Both the position numbers and the translations under genes were made by a program. Positions 17,814 through 30,701 of a DNA stretch of 64,000 bases are shown here, in pieces. Under the pieces are notes generated by a model, which saw only the letters and a program-made list of their open reading frames with translations, made no database searches and was not told the origin of the DNA. Position 1 is the stretch's first letter. The number at the start of each line of letters is the position of its first letter. The stretch is taken from the NCBI GenBank assembly GCA_020633315.1, contig JACKDV010000001.1, positions 434,001 to 498,000 of the forward strand, in the 5' to 3' direction. Source of the stretch: Myxococcales bacterium. Its GTDB lineage: Bacteria; Myxococcota_A; Polyangia; Nannocystales; Nannocystaceae.

Positions 17814-19208
17814 ATGGAGACCAAGGACGTCGTGTGGATCGAGTGCTCGGGCTGCGGCCAGCGGGTGCCGCTGACCGAGCCGCACCCCTTCGCCTGCCCG
17901 GCCCGTCGCGAGGGCGACGACGTGGATCACGTGCTGGTGCGGCAGCTCGAGGCCCGCCGGGTCCGCTTCCCGACGGCGCCGCGGGGCAACCCCTACCTCG
18001 ACTTCGCCGAGCTGATGACTCCGCTGCACCGCGCGCACGCGCTGGGCGTGGGCGAGGTCGACTTCCGCCGCATGGTGAAGGAGCTCGACGACGCGGTGGC
18101 CGAGGTCGACGGCCAGGGCTTTCGCCCCACGCCGTGGATGTCGCTGCCCGAGCTCGCCGCCGGGCTCGGCGATCCGCGGATGCTGCTGTGGGCCAAGGAC
18201 GAGACCACCAACGTGGGCGGCTCGCACAAGGCCCGGCACCTGATGGGGGTGATGATCCACCTGCGCCTGGCCGAGCTCGCCGGCCTGGCCGATCCCGGGG
18301 CCCGCCCGCCGCTGGCGATCGCCTCGTGCGGCAACGCGGCCCTCGGCGCCGCGGTGGTGGCCCGCGCTGCGCGGTGGCCCCTGCGGGTGTTCGTGCCCAC
18401 CGATGCCGAGCCCGCCGTGCTCGAGCGCCTGCACGCGCTGGCGGCCGAGGTGCACCCGTGCCCGCGCGACGACCAGCCCGGCGATCCCAGCGTGCGGGCC
18501 TTCCGGGCCGCCCTGCGGGAGGGCGCGCTGCCGTTCAGCGTGCAGGGGAGCGACAACGGCATGGCGGTGGAGGGCGGCCTCACCCTCGGCTACGAGCTGG
18601 CCGAGCAGGTCCGCACCGGTCCCGGGCGCCTCGACGTGCTGGTGGTCCAGGTGGGCGGGGGAGCGCTGGCCAGCGCCTGCCTGCATGCGCTGCGCGACGC
18701 GGTGGCGCTGGGGGTGCTGCCCGCGATGCCGCGGCTGTGCACCGTGCAGACCCACGGCGCCTATCCGCTGCACCGCGCCTACGAGGCGATCGCCAGCGTG
18801 ATCCAGGGGACCGCCACGCCTCCCGCCGACGCCCGGGCCCGGGCCGACTGGCTGCAGCAGCGCGGGGCCGCGTCGATCGACGCCGCGCTGCGCCACGCCG
18901 CCACCCACCGCTCCGCGTACATGTGGCCCTGGGAGCTCGAGCCGCACAGCGTGGCCCACGGGATCCTCGACGACGAGACCTACGACTGGTGGGCGCTGTG
19001 CGAGGGCATGATCCACACCGGCGGCTGGCCCGAGGTGGTCGACGAGGACACGCTGATCGCCGCCCGCGAGGCGGTGGCGCTGCGCACCGAGGTCACCGCC
19101 ACCGCCACCGCCACCGCCGGCGTGGCGGGCGTGCTCGCGATGCGGCGAGCGGGACGGCTCCGCCCGGGCGAGGTGGTGGGCACGCTGCTCACCGGGGTCG
19201 TCCGCTGA
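17814..19208 (+). CDS. Threonine-synthase-like PLP-dependent lyase
   Basis: The 464-residue protein is a fold-type II PLP enzyme. A Cys pair (IECSGCG, residues 11 and 14) and Cys28 at the N-terminus resemble the zinc-ribbon start of some threonine synthases. The PLP lysine is Lys139 in NVGGSHKARHLMG, followed by the ASCGNAALG asparagine/phosphate loop and VVQVGGGALAS, the glycine cup. Similar proteins act as threonine synthase, threonine/serine dehydratase or diaminopropionate ammonia-lyase; the sequence alone does not decide. Placement just before purine-oxidation genes would suit an ammonia-lyase, which is inference. It starts nine bases after the hydrolase gene. Confidence 0.75.
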   Translation: METKDVVWIECSGCGQRVPLTEPHPFACPARREGDDVDHVLVRQLEARRVRFPTAPRGNPYLDFAELMTPLHRAHALGVGEVDFRRMVKELDDAVAEVDGQGFRPTPWMSLPELAAGLGDPRMLLWAKDETTNVGGSHKARHLMGVMIHLRLAELAGLADPGARPPLAIASCGNAALGAAVVARAARWPLRVFVPTDAEPAVLERLHALAAEVHPCPRDDQPGDPSVRAFRAALREGALPFSVQGSDNGMAVEGGLTLGYELAEQVRTGPGRLDVLVVQVGGGALASACLHALRDAVALGVLPAMPRLCTVQTHGAYPLHRAYEAIASVIQGTATPPADARARADWLQQRGAASIDAALRHAATHRSAYMWPWELEPHSVAHGILDDETYDWWALCEGMIHTGGWPEVVDEDTLIAAREAVALRTEVTATATATAGVAGVLAMRRAGRLRPGEVVGTLLTGVVR

Positions 19209-19228
19209 GCTGCGGTACCCTCTGCGCA

Positions 19229-19318
19229 ATGGCCACGACCGAGCACACCCACTTCGGCCGCGCGGGGGAGTGCTTCGCGATGTCGGAGCTGCTGCGGGGC
19301 TGGAACGTGGCGGTCTGA
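19229..19318 (+). pseudogene. 29-codon remnant of a PD-(D/E)XK nuclease-like gene
   Basis: A short frame beginning at ATG 19229 encodes FGRAGECFAMSELLRGWNVAV and then stops. This resembles the N-terminal helix and strand of PD-(D/E)XK-type endonuclease domains (G..GE..v.aeL..rGw.v). The catalytic Asp/Glu/Lys segments that should follow are missing in all frames I checked. TACCCT (19216-19221) lies seven bases before the ATG, so the promoter survives. I read this as a truncated gene; a genuine 29-residue peptide is possible. Confidence 0.4.
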
Positions 19319-19528
19319 CCGTCGCGATTCACCGAACGAGGGACCGCCACGGGCTCGGGACGATCGATGGCTTGGGCCGTGGCCACGCTCGACCAGTATG
19401 GACCTGGGTCCCATGGGTCCCATGGGTCGCAAGCGTCGCCTGCGGCGGTGGGGGCATCACCGAATCCACGATCGAATGGCCTCGTGGTAGGCTGACGCGG
19501 CCCCTGGCCCGAAAGGTGGAAAGGTCCG

Positions 19529-22168
<2,640 letters not shown>

Positions 22169-22189
22169 GCTCCGACGCGGAGGCCTGCC

Positions 22190-23425
22190 ATGACCGAACG
22201 CTCCTCCCTCGTCGTCGGCCCGGATCGCCGGGGCCTGTGCCTGCTGGTGGAGGGCGACTCGGCCCGCCGCATCGACCCCGCCGCCCCGCCGCCCGGGGCC
22301 GAGCGCCTCGACGCGAGCGGGGCCACCCTCGAGGCGGGCCGGATCAACGCCCACACCCACATCTACAGCGGCCTGGCCGGGCTGGGCATGCCGGCCCCCG
22401 AGCCTCCTCCCGAGACCTTCGTGCAGATCCTGCAGCGGGTGTGGTGGCGGCTGGATCGGGCGCTCGACGAGGCCTCGCTGCGGGCGTCGGCGCGGCTGTA
22501 TGTGGCCGAGGCGCTGCTGGCCGGGACGACCACCCTGCTCGACCACCACGAGTCGCCCGGGCTCATCGAGGGCTCGCTGGACGTGCTGGCCGCGGCCTGT
22601 GACGAGCTGGGGATCCGGGCCCTGCTCTGCTATGGGGCCACCGAGCGCAACGGAGGGCGGGCGGAGGCCCAGCGGGGCCTGGCCGAGTGTGGGCGCTTCC
22701 TGGCTCGTGACCCCGGGCCGCGGCTCACGGGGGCGGTGGCCCTGCACGCCTCCTTCACCGTGTCCGACGACACCATCCGCGAGGCGGCGGCCCTGTGCGA
22801 GGATCGGGGGGCCATCATGCACGTGCACGTGGCCGAGGACGGGGCCCACCGGGCCGACGCCCTCGATGCCCAGGCCCGCGGCTACGACGGCCCGCTGGAG
22901 CGGCTGCTCGCCCTGGGGGCCCTGCCGCCCGGCTCCATCGTGGCCCACGGGCTCGACCTGAGCGCCGAGCAGGTGGCCCGGATCGACGAGGCCGGGGCGT
23001 GGATCGTGCAGAACCCACGCAGCAACCGGGGCAACGCGGTGGGCTATCCCCGGGCCCTGGCCCACGGGCGGCGGGTGGCGTTGGGCACCGACGGCTACCC
23101 GGCCCGGATGGAGGACGAGGTGGCGGCGCTGCTCGAGCTGTCGGCGGCGCACGGGGACGACCCGGCCGCGGTGGCCCGGCGGATCGAGGCGGGGCACGAG
23201 CTGGCCGCCGAGCGCTTCGGCGGCTCGTTTGGCCTGCCGGGGCCGGAGGGCTCGGTCCACGCCGATCTGCGGGTGCGAGGGGCCGACGGCGAGCTGCGGC
23301 ACGTGCTGGTGGCCGGGCGGCTGGTGGTCCGAGACGGTCGGTTGACGGGTGGCGACCTCGAGGAGATCCGGACCGACGCGCGTCGTCAGGCCGATGCCCT
23401 GTGGGCTCGCATGAAGGCCCTGTGA
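22190..23425 (+). CDS. ssnA: SsnA-like amidohydrolase
   Basis: The 411-residue protein is a metal-dependent amidohydrolase of the aminohydrolase (guanine/chlorohydrolase) branch. Metal ligands are visible in NAHTHIYSG, the His of HVHVAED and the Asp of GTDGYPARMEDE; a further His lies in VAHGLDL. It follows xdhD by 21 bases with GGAGG before the ATG, so the two are co-transcribed. SsnA in E. coli and anaerobes is part of the purine-degradation locus and is required for uric-acid-dependent growth in some hosts; its exact substrate is still debated. The protein is somewhat shorter than E. coli SsnA (about 440). Confidence 0.82.
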   Translation: MTERSSLVVGPDRRGLCLLVEGDSARRIDPAAPPPGAERLDASGATLEAGRINAHTHIYSGLAGLGMPAPEPPPETFVQILQRVWWRLDRALDEASLRASARLYVAEALLAGTTTLLDHHESPGLIEGSLDVLAAACDELGIRALLCYGATERNGGRAEAQRGLAECGRFLARDPGPRLTGAVALHASFTVSDDTIREAAALCEDRGAIMHVHVAEDGAHRADALDAQARGYDGPLERLLALGALPPGSIVAHGLDLSAEQVARIDEAGAWIVQNPRSNRGNAVGYPRALAHGRRVALGTDGYPARMEDEVAALLELSAAHGDDPAAVARRIEAGHELAAERFGGSFGLPGPEGSVHADLRVRGADGELRHVLVAGRLVVRDGRLTGGDLEEIRTDARRQADALWARMKAL

Positions 23426-23574
23426 AGAGACGACCTCGGTCCGGAACATCGTCGGCGAGGGGATGACTCGGTCGGCGGGCCGATCGGATCCGCGGTGGTT
23501 TTTCGTCGCCGACGCTGTGTTGCTCGGGATACCCTCGCGCCGCGTCGCACGGCGTGCGCGGCGGAAAGGTCGAC

Positions 23575-24180
23575 ATGAGCAAGTTCGTTCACATGGAGCT
23601 CAACACCTCGGATCCCGAGGCGGCGAGGAAGTTCTACGAGGTCGTCTTCGGCTGGACCTACCAGGACGTGCCGATGGGCGACGGTAGCGTCTACACGATG
23701 GTCGCCTCGGCGGACGGACCCATCGGCGGGATCCAGAAGAGCCCGATGCCCGACGTGCCGAGCCACTGGCTGGGCTACGTGGCGGTCGAGTCGATCGAGG
23801 ACACGGTGGCCACGGTGACCGACAACGGCGGCCACGTGATCGCCCAGGAGGACATCCCCGGGATGGGCTCGCTGGCGGTGTTCGCCGATCCCACCGGGGC
23901 CACCTTCGCGGTGTGGAAGGCCGCGATGCCGCCGGCCGGTGCCGAGAGCCCGGCGCAGTCCAGCGAGGCGAGCCCGGCCCAGGGCAAGAAGGCGGCGAAG
24001 AAGAAGGCCGGCAAGAAGGCCGCGAAGAAGGCCGCGAAGAAGGCCGCGAAGAAGGCCGCGAAGAAGAAGGCCTCCGCCAAGAAGGAGGCGAAGAAGGCCA
24101 GCAAGAAGAAGGCCTCCGCCAAGAAGGAGGCGAAGAAGGCCAGCAAGAAGAAGGCCGCGAAGAAGAAGGCCAAGGGCTGA
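23575..24180 (+). CDS. VOC-fold protein with histone-H1-like Lys/Ala tail
   Basis: The 201-residue protein combines two parts. Residues 1-118 are a vicinal-oxygen-chelate (glyoxalase/bleomycin-resistance) domain: FVHMELNTSDPEAARKFYEVVFGW, DVPSHWLGYVAVE and FADPTGATFAVWK. Residues about 140-201 are almost only Lys and Ala with some Ser, in AAKK and ASAKKEAKK repeats, like the C-terminal tail of histone H1 or bacterial Hc1-type proteins. The tail should bind DNA, RNA or polyphosphate. Metal ligands of the VOC half look incomplete (His7, Glu9 and Glu79-type positions only). GGAAAGG seven bases before ATG 23575 sets the start. It lies between ssnA and ygfK but need not belong to purine metabolism. 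Confidence 0.8.
   Translation: MSKFVHMELNTSDPEAARKFYEVVFGWTYQDVPMGDGSVYTMVASADGPIGGIQKSPMPDVPSHWLGYVAVESIEDTVATVTDNGGHVIAQEDIPGMGSLAVFADPTGATFAVWKAAMPPAGAESPAQSSEASPAQGKKAAKKKAGKKAAKKAAKKAAKKAAKKKASAKKEAKKASKKKASAKKEAKKASKKKAAKKKAKG
24000..24177 (+). repeat. Tandem Lys/Ala codon repeat
   Basis: The C-terminal tail of the VOC gene is built from repeated aag-gcc-gcg-aag and gcctccgccaagaaggaggc units. Two copies of a block of about 48 bases encoding KKKASAKKEAKKAS lie side by side. The repeat could expand or contract by slippage or recombination. Confidence 0.7.
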
Positions 24181-24240
24181 GCCCTCGCCGAGGCAGGGCG
24201 GTCGCCGCCCGCCCTGCCGCGCGGGATGGGCTCACGACTC

Positions 24241-26292
<2,052 letters not shown>

Positions 26293-26371
26293 GGTCGAGT
26301 CCCGCTACGGTACCCGAAGCGGGGCGGCCGGATCGACCCAAGGGTGCCGCCGGGTGTACCCTGGGGCTGCG

Positions 26372-27952
26372 ATGGACGGGATCCGGTTGCACGTCAATGG
26401 GGAGGCGCTCGAGGTCCGGGACGTCTCGCCCAACACCACCTTGCTCGAGTACCTGCGCCAGCACCTGCATCGCCCGGGCACCAAGGAGGGCTGTGCCGAG
26501 GGCGACTGCGGGGCGTGCACGGTGGTGGTGATCGATCCCCAGGCCCCAGGGGGGCCACGGCTGCGGGCCGTCAACAGCTGCCTGCTGCTGCTGCCGCTGC
26601 TGCACGGCACGCAGGTGCTCACGGTGGAGGCGCTGCGCGAGGGCACGGGGCCCGACCCCGCGGGCTACCACCCGGTACAGCAGGCCCTGGTGGAAGCGCT
26701 GGGCTCCCAGTGCGGCTACTGCACGCCGGGGGTGATCATGTCGATGCTCGAGGCCTGCTACCGCGACGACCTCGACGCGCCCTGGAAGCTCGACGACCAG
26801 ATGTGCGGCAACCTGTGCCGCTGCACGGGGTACCGGCCGATCCGCGAGGCCACCCAGCGCATCGCGGGCCTGCGCCCCGACGATCGCTTCAGCGCGGCGC
26901 TGCGCCAGGCGACCTCCGCTCCGGCGCCTACGGCCCTGCGCTACGAGCACCAGCCGCCTCACGGGGGCGCGCCCCAGCGCTGCTGGATGCCGACCACCTG
27001 GGAGGAGCTGTTCGAGCTCACCGCGGCCCATCCGGCGCATCGCTTCATCGTGGGCGCCACCGATCTCGGCCTCGACGTGACCAAGAAGGGCGAGCGCTTC
27101 GAGGCCCTGGTCTCGCTGCACGGCCTGGAGGAGCTTCGCCGGCTGAGCCACGAGGACGGGCGCTGGTCGATCGGGGCCACGGTGCGCCTGGCCGATCTCG
27201 AGGACGCCACCGATCGGGCGCTGCCCCCCGTGGCCCGGATGCTGCGCTTCTTCGGCTCGCGGCAGATCAAGAACGGGGCCACCGTGGGCGGCAACCTGTG
27301 CAATGCCTCGCCCATCGGCGACCTGGCCCCGGTGCTGCTGGCCCTCGACGCCACGATGGTGGCCCGCGGACCCGAGGGCGAGCGCCGGATCGGGGTGGAC
27401 GACTTCTTCGTGGGCTACCGCTGCACGGCGCTGCGGCCCGGGGAATTGCTGGCGCGGGTGGAGCTGAGCGATCCGCCGGCGGGCGCCCGCATCGGCGCGT
27501 ACAAGGTGTCCAAGCGCCGCGAGATGGACATCAGCGCGGTCGCCTGCGGGCTGCGGGTGGATCTGGACGAGGCCGGCGTGGTCGCGGCGGCGCGCCTGGG
27601 CTTCGGCGGCATGGCGGCGACGCCCGCCCGCGCGCGTCGGGCCGAGGCCGCGCTCGTGGGCCAGCCGTGGTCGGAGGCCGCGGCCGAGGCCGCAGCCCAG
27701 CAGATCGCCGCCGACTTCAGCCCGCTCTCCGATCACCGCGGCTCGGCCTGGTACCGGGCCACGGTGGCGGCCAACCTCGTGCGGGGGTTCTTCGCCGACA
27801 CCCAGGACGAGCCCGTGCCGCGCCTGCCCGACCGCCCGAGCGCGACCGTCCTAGGAGCTGGCCTAGGAGCTGGCCTAGGAGCTGGCCTCGGAGCTGGCCT
27901 CGGCGACGACCTCGGCGACGACCTCGATCGTGCACCGGAGGCGCAGCCGTGA
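26372..27952 (+). CDS. xdhA: Xanthine dehydrogenase small subunit (2x[2Fe-2S] + FAD)
   Basis: The 526-residue subunit has an N-terminal plant-type [2Fe-2S] cluster (CAEGDCGACTVV), a second one (CGYCTPG and CRCTGYRPI), and a CO-dehydrogenase-type FAD domain (FIVGATDLGLDVTKK, IKNGATVGGNLCNASPIGDL, GYRCTALRPGEL). This is the XdhA organisation of aerobic two-subunit xanthine dehydrogenases, which pass electrons to NAD+. The last 30 residues are a Gly-Ala-Gly-Leu repeat encoded by 12-bp tandem repeats. TACCCT (26357-26362) nine bases before ATG 26372, and no Shine-Dalgarno, decided the start. Its stop overlaps the xdhB start (GTGA). Confidence 0.9.
   Translation: MDGIRLHVNGEALEVRDVSPNTTLLEYLRQHLHRPGTKEGCAEGDCGACTVVVIDPQAPGGPRLRAVNSCLLLLPLLHGTQVLTVEALREGTGPDPAGYHPVQQALVEALGSQCGYCTPGVIMSMLEACYRDDLDAPWKLDDQMCGNLCRCTGYRPIREATQRIAGLRPDDRFSAALRQATSAPAPTALRYEHQPPHGGAPQRCWMPTTWEELFELTAAHPAHRFIVGATDLGLDVTKKGERFEALVSLHGLEELRRLSHEDGRWSIGATVRLADLEDATDRALPPVARMLRFFGSRQIKNGATVGGNLCNASPIGDLAPVLLALDATMVARGPEGERRIGVDDFFVGYRCTALRPGELLARVELSDPPAGARIGAYKVSKRREMDISAVACGLRVDLDEAGVVAAARLGFGGMAATPARARRAEAALVGQPWSEAAAEAAAQQIAADFSPLSDHRGSAWYRATVAANLVRGFFADTQDEPVPRLPDRPSATVLGAGLGAGLGAGLGAGLGDDLGDDLDRAPEAQP
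27850..27921 (+). repeat. 12-bp tandem repeats at the 3' end of xdhA
   Basis: The unit cctaggagctgg occurs three times, then once as cctcggagctgg, followed by two copies of cctcggcgacga. It encodes GAGLGAGLGAGLGAGL and GDDLGDDL. The unit keeps the reading frame (12 bp), so copy number changes would lengthen or shorten the tail without frameshift. Confidence 0.85.
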
Positions 27953-30273
27953 AGCACCAAGGTCCGCCGTCCAGCCCGCTGCACCAGCCCGGGATCCACG
28001 AGAGCGGCTACCGACACGTGTCGGGGCAGGCCCGCTACGTGGACGACGTGCCGCTGCCTCCGGGCACCGGCCACGGCTGGGTGGTCACCTCGCCGCATGC
28101 CCATGCCCGCATCCTCTCGCGCGATGCCACGGCGGCGCTGGCTCGGCCCGGCGTGCGGGCGGTGCTCTTTGCCGATGCGATCCCGGGCGACCCGATCATC
28201 GGGCCCATCGTCCACGACGAGGAATTGCTCGCCTCGCAGGAGGTGCTCTACGTGGGGCAGGCGGTGGCGCTGGTGGTGGCCGACGACGTGGCCGCGGCCA
28301 AGGCCGGCGCGGACGCGGTGGTGGTGGAGTACGAGCCGCTGCCGGCGATCCACACGGTGGAGGAGGCGATCGCCCAGGACTCCTTCGTGGGCGAGCCCCA
28401 CGTGATCGCTCGCGGCGACGTGGACGCGGCGCTGGCCGGCGCCGCGCTGCGGGTGAAGGGCGAGCTGCGGACGGGGGCGCAGGACCACTTCTACCTGGAG
28501 ACCCAGGCCGCGCTGGCGATCCCCGAGGAGGACGGCTGCGTCACCGTGCTGTCGTCCACCCAGCATCCCACCGAGGTGCAGAGCGAGGTCGCGTCGGTGC
28601 TGGGGGTGGGGGCCAACGCGGTGGTGTGCGAGGTGCCGCGGATGGGCGGCGGCTTCGGGGGCAAGGAGTCCCAGGCCACGCCCTTCGCCTGCATGGCCGC
28701 GCTGGGGGCCCTCCTCACCGGGCGCCCCGTGAAGGTGTGGCTCAATCGCGAGGCCGACATGCGGATCACCGGCAAGCGCCACCCCTTCGTGGGGCGCTAC
28801 GACGCCGGCTTCGACGAGCAGGGGCAGCTGCTGGGCCTGCGCGCCGAGATCTGGAGCGACGCGGGCTTCTCCACCGATCTGTCCATGCCGGTGCTCGACC
28901 GGGCGCTGTTCCACCTCGACAACGCCTACTTCGTGCCGACCCTCCACTTCACGGGCCGGGCCTGCCGCACGAACCGGCCGTCGAACACCGCCTTCCGGGG
29001 CTTCGGCGGCCCGCAGGGCATGATGGTGATCGAGGAGGTGATGAGCCGGGCGGCCGAGCGCTTGGGGATCGACCCGGCTCGGCTGCGGGCTCGCAACTAC
29101 TACGGCGCGGCCCCGCGCGACCGGGCGCCCTACGGGCAGGAGATCGTGGCGGAGCACAACCGCCTGCCGCGGATCCACGCCGAGCTGATGGCCAGCAGCG
29201 AGTACGCGGCGCGACGGGCCGCGATCGAGGCGGCCAACGCCGGCTCGCGCTGGGTGAAGCGGGGGATCGGCTACCAGCCGGTGAAGTTCGGGATCTCGTT
29301 CACCAAGAGCATCCTCAACCAGGCCGGGGCGCTGGTGCTGGTGTACGCCGACGGCACGGTGCAGCTCAACCATGGCGGCACCGAGATGGGGCAGGGGCTG
29401 CACACCAAGATGATCGCCGTGTGTGCCCACGAGCTGGGGGTGCCGACCTCGGCGGTCCGGGTGATGCACACCGCGACCGACAAGGTGCCCAACACCTCGG
29501 CCACCGCGGCCAGCAGCGGCTCGGACCTCAACGGGCAGGCGGTGCGCGATGCCTGCGAGGTGCTGCGCGAGCGCCTGCGCGGGGTGGCGGCCGCGATGCT
29601 CGAGCTGAGCGACGAGCACGCGGCCACCCTGCGCTTTGGCGGCGGCGCGGTCACGCACCCGGCCAGTGCCCGCTCGCTGTCGTTTGCCGAGGTGGCGGGC
29701 GAGGCATGGGCCCAGCGGGTCTCGCTGTCGGCCACCGGCTTCTACCGCACGCCGGGGGTGGGCTACGACCACGCCAGCGGTCGCGGCACGCCCTTCTACT
29801 ACTACGCCTACGGCGGGGCGGTGTGCGAGGTGGAGGTCAACGGGCTGACCGGCGAGCATCGCCTGTGCCGGGTGGATCTGCTCCACGACGTGGGCAGCTC
29901 GCTGCTGCCCACCATCGATCGCGGCCAGGTGGAGGGCGGCTTCGTGCAGGGCATGGGCTGGCTGACCTGCGAGGAGGTGCTGGTCACCGACGACGGGCAC
30001 CCGATCACGGTGGGCCCCTCGACCTACAAGGTGCCGGCCATCGGCGACGTGCCGGTGGACTTCCGGGTGGAGCTGCTGCCCCGCGCCCCCCAGCCCGGGG
30101 TGATCCACGGCTCCAAGGCGGTGGGCGAGCCGCCCTTCATGCTGGCCATCGGCGTGGTCACGGCGCTGCGCCACGCGATCGGGGCGTTCGGCGAGGGCGA
30201 GGTGGAGCTACGGCTGCCGGCCACGCCCGAGGCGATCCTGCGGGCGATCGAGCACCAGCGCGGCGCGGGCTGA
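27949..30273 (+). CDS. xdhB: Xanthine dehydrogenase molybdenum subunit
   Basis: The 774-residue subunit is the molybdopterin-binding partner of XdhA. It shows GYRHVSGQARYVDDV at the N-terminus, RMGGGFGGKESQATPFA, FRGFGGPQGMMVIEEV, GGTEMGQGLHTKMIAV and the active-site glutamate in GSKAVGEPPFMLAIGV, all hallmarks of XdhB proteins that oxidise hypoxanthine to xanthine to urate. Length and motifs are normal and there is no sign of decay. Translation is coupled to xdhA by a GTGA overlap, with GGAGG a few bases upstream. The XdhC chaperone that usually follows for cofactor insertion is not in this window. Confidence 0.92.
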   Translation: MKHQGPPSSPLHQPGIHESGYRHVSGQARYVDDVPLPPGTGHGWVVTSPHAHARILSRDATAALARPGVRAVLFADAIPGDPIIGPIVHDEELLASQEVLYVGQAVALVVADDVAAAKAGADAVVVEYEPLPAIHTVEEAIAQDSFVGEPHVIARGDVDAALAGAALRVKGELRTGAQDHFYLETQAALAIPEEDGCVTVLSSTQHPTEVQSEVASVLGVGANAVVCEVPRMGGGFGGKESQATPFACMAALGALLTGRPVKVWLNREADMRITGKRHPFVGRYDAGFDEQGQLLGLRAEIWSDAGFSTDLSMPVLDRALFHLDNAYFVPTLHFTGRACRTNRPSNTAFRGFGGPQGMMVIEEVMSRAAERLGIDPARLRARNYYGAAPRDRAPYGQEIVAEHNRLPRIHAELMASSEYAARRAAIEAANAGSRWVKRGIGYQPVKFGISFTKSILNQAGALVLVYADGTVQLNHGGTEMGQGLHTKMIAVCAHELGVPTSAVRVMHTATDKVPNTSATAASSGSDLNGQAVRDACEVLRERLRGVAAAMLELSDEHAATLRFGGGAVTHPASARSLSFAEVAGEAWAQRVSLSATGFYRTPGVGYDHASGRGTPFYYYAYGGAVCEVEVNGLTGEHRLCRVDLLHDVGSSLLPTIDRGQVEGGFVQGMGWLTCEEVLVTDDGHPITVGPSTYKVPAIGDVPVDFRVELLPRAPQPGVIHGSKAVGEPPFMLAIGVVTALRHAIGAFGEGEVELRLPATPEAILRAIEHQRGAG

Positions 30274-30701
30274 GGCCGCGAGGCGGGGGGAGCCCGGCGA
30301 TCGCAGCGAGCCCTCGACTCGACGTCGTCGGCGTCGCGCCCGGTCGCCCACCAGGAGCAGCAGCAGCGCGCAGACCTCTTGCCCGGCGTCCTCCTGGAAG
30401 CGACGCAGGGTACGAGGTGGTCACGGCGGCGGCCATCGTGGTCGGTGGAACCGACGGCCGCCGCCGCTCGAAGGAGTAGGTCAAGCCAAGCCCTCGCCCT
30501 GCGGTGCAGGGCGCGTGCCACCCCGTGGTTTCGGCGGCCTGGCCCCGTCGAGCCGACATCGCTGTCGGAGCATCCGACATCGGCGTCATACCGCGGAGAG
30601 CGCGGCCGCTCGCGCGCAAAGCGGCTCCTCGTGGGTCTCCCGGGCCAACGGCCGCGCGGGGATGGTCGTCGCCGATCGCCCCTTGCTAGACTGCGCGCCC
30701 G
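30274..30701. other. 428-base gap between xdhB and the MoxR/vWA block
   Basis: The only signal I can support is TAGACT at 30687-30692, nine bases before the next start, which marks the promoter of the MoxR/vWA operon. The rest contains no frame with family resemblance and no clear terminator hairpin. Confidence 0.45.

Noticed and set aside
19400..19430. Short triple repeat gggtcccat in the gap before xdhD
   Set aside because: Two and a half copies of 9 bp is a minor micro-repeat; no function or palindromic arrangement could be seen.
27850..27921. CRISPR-like short repeats
   Set aside because: The units are contiguous 12-bp repeats without spacers, inside the xdhA reading frame.
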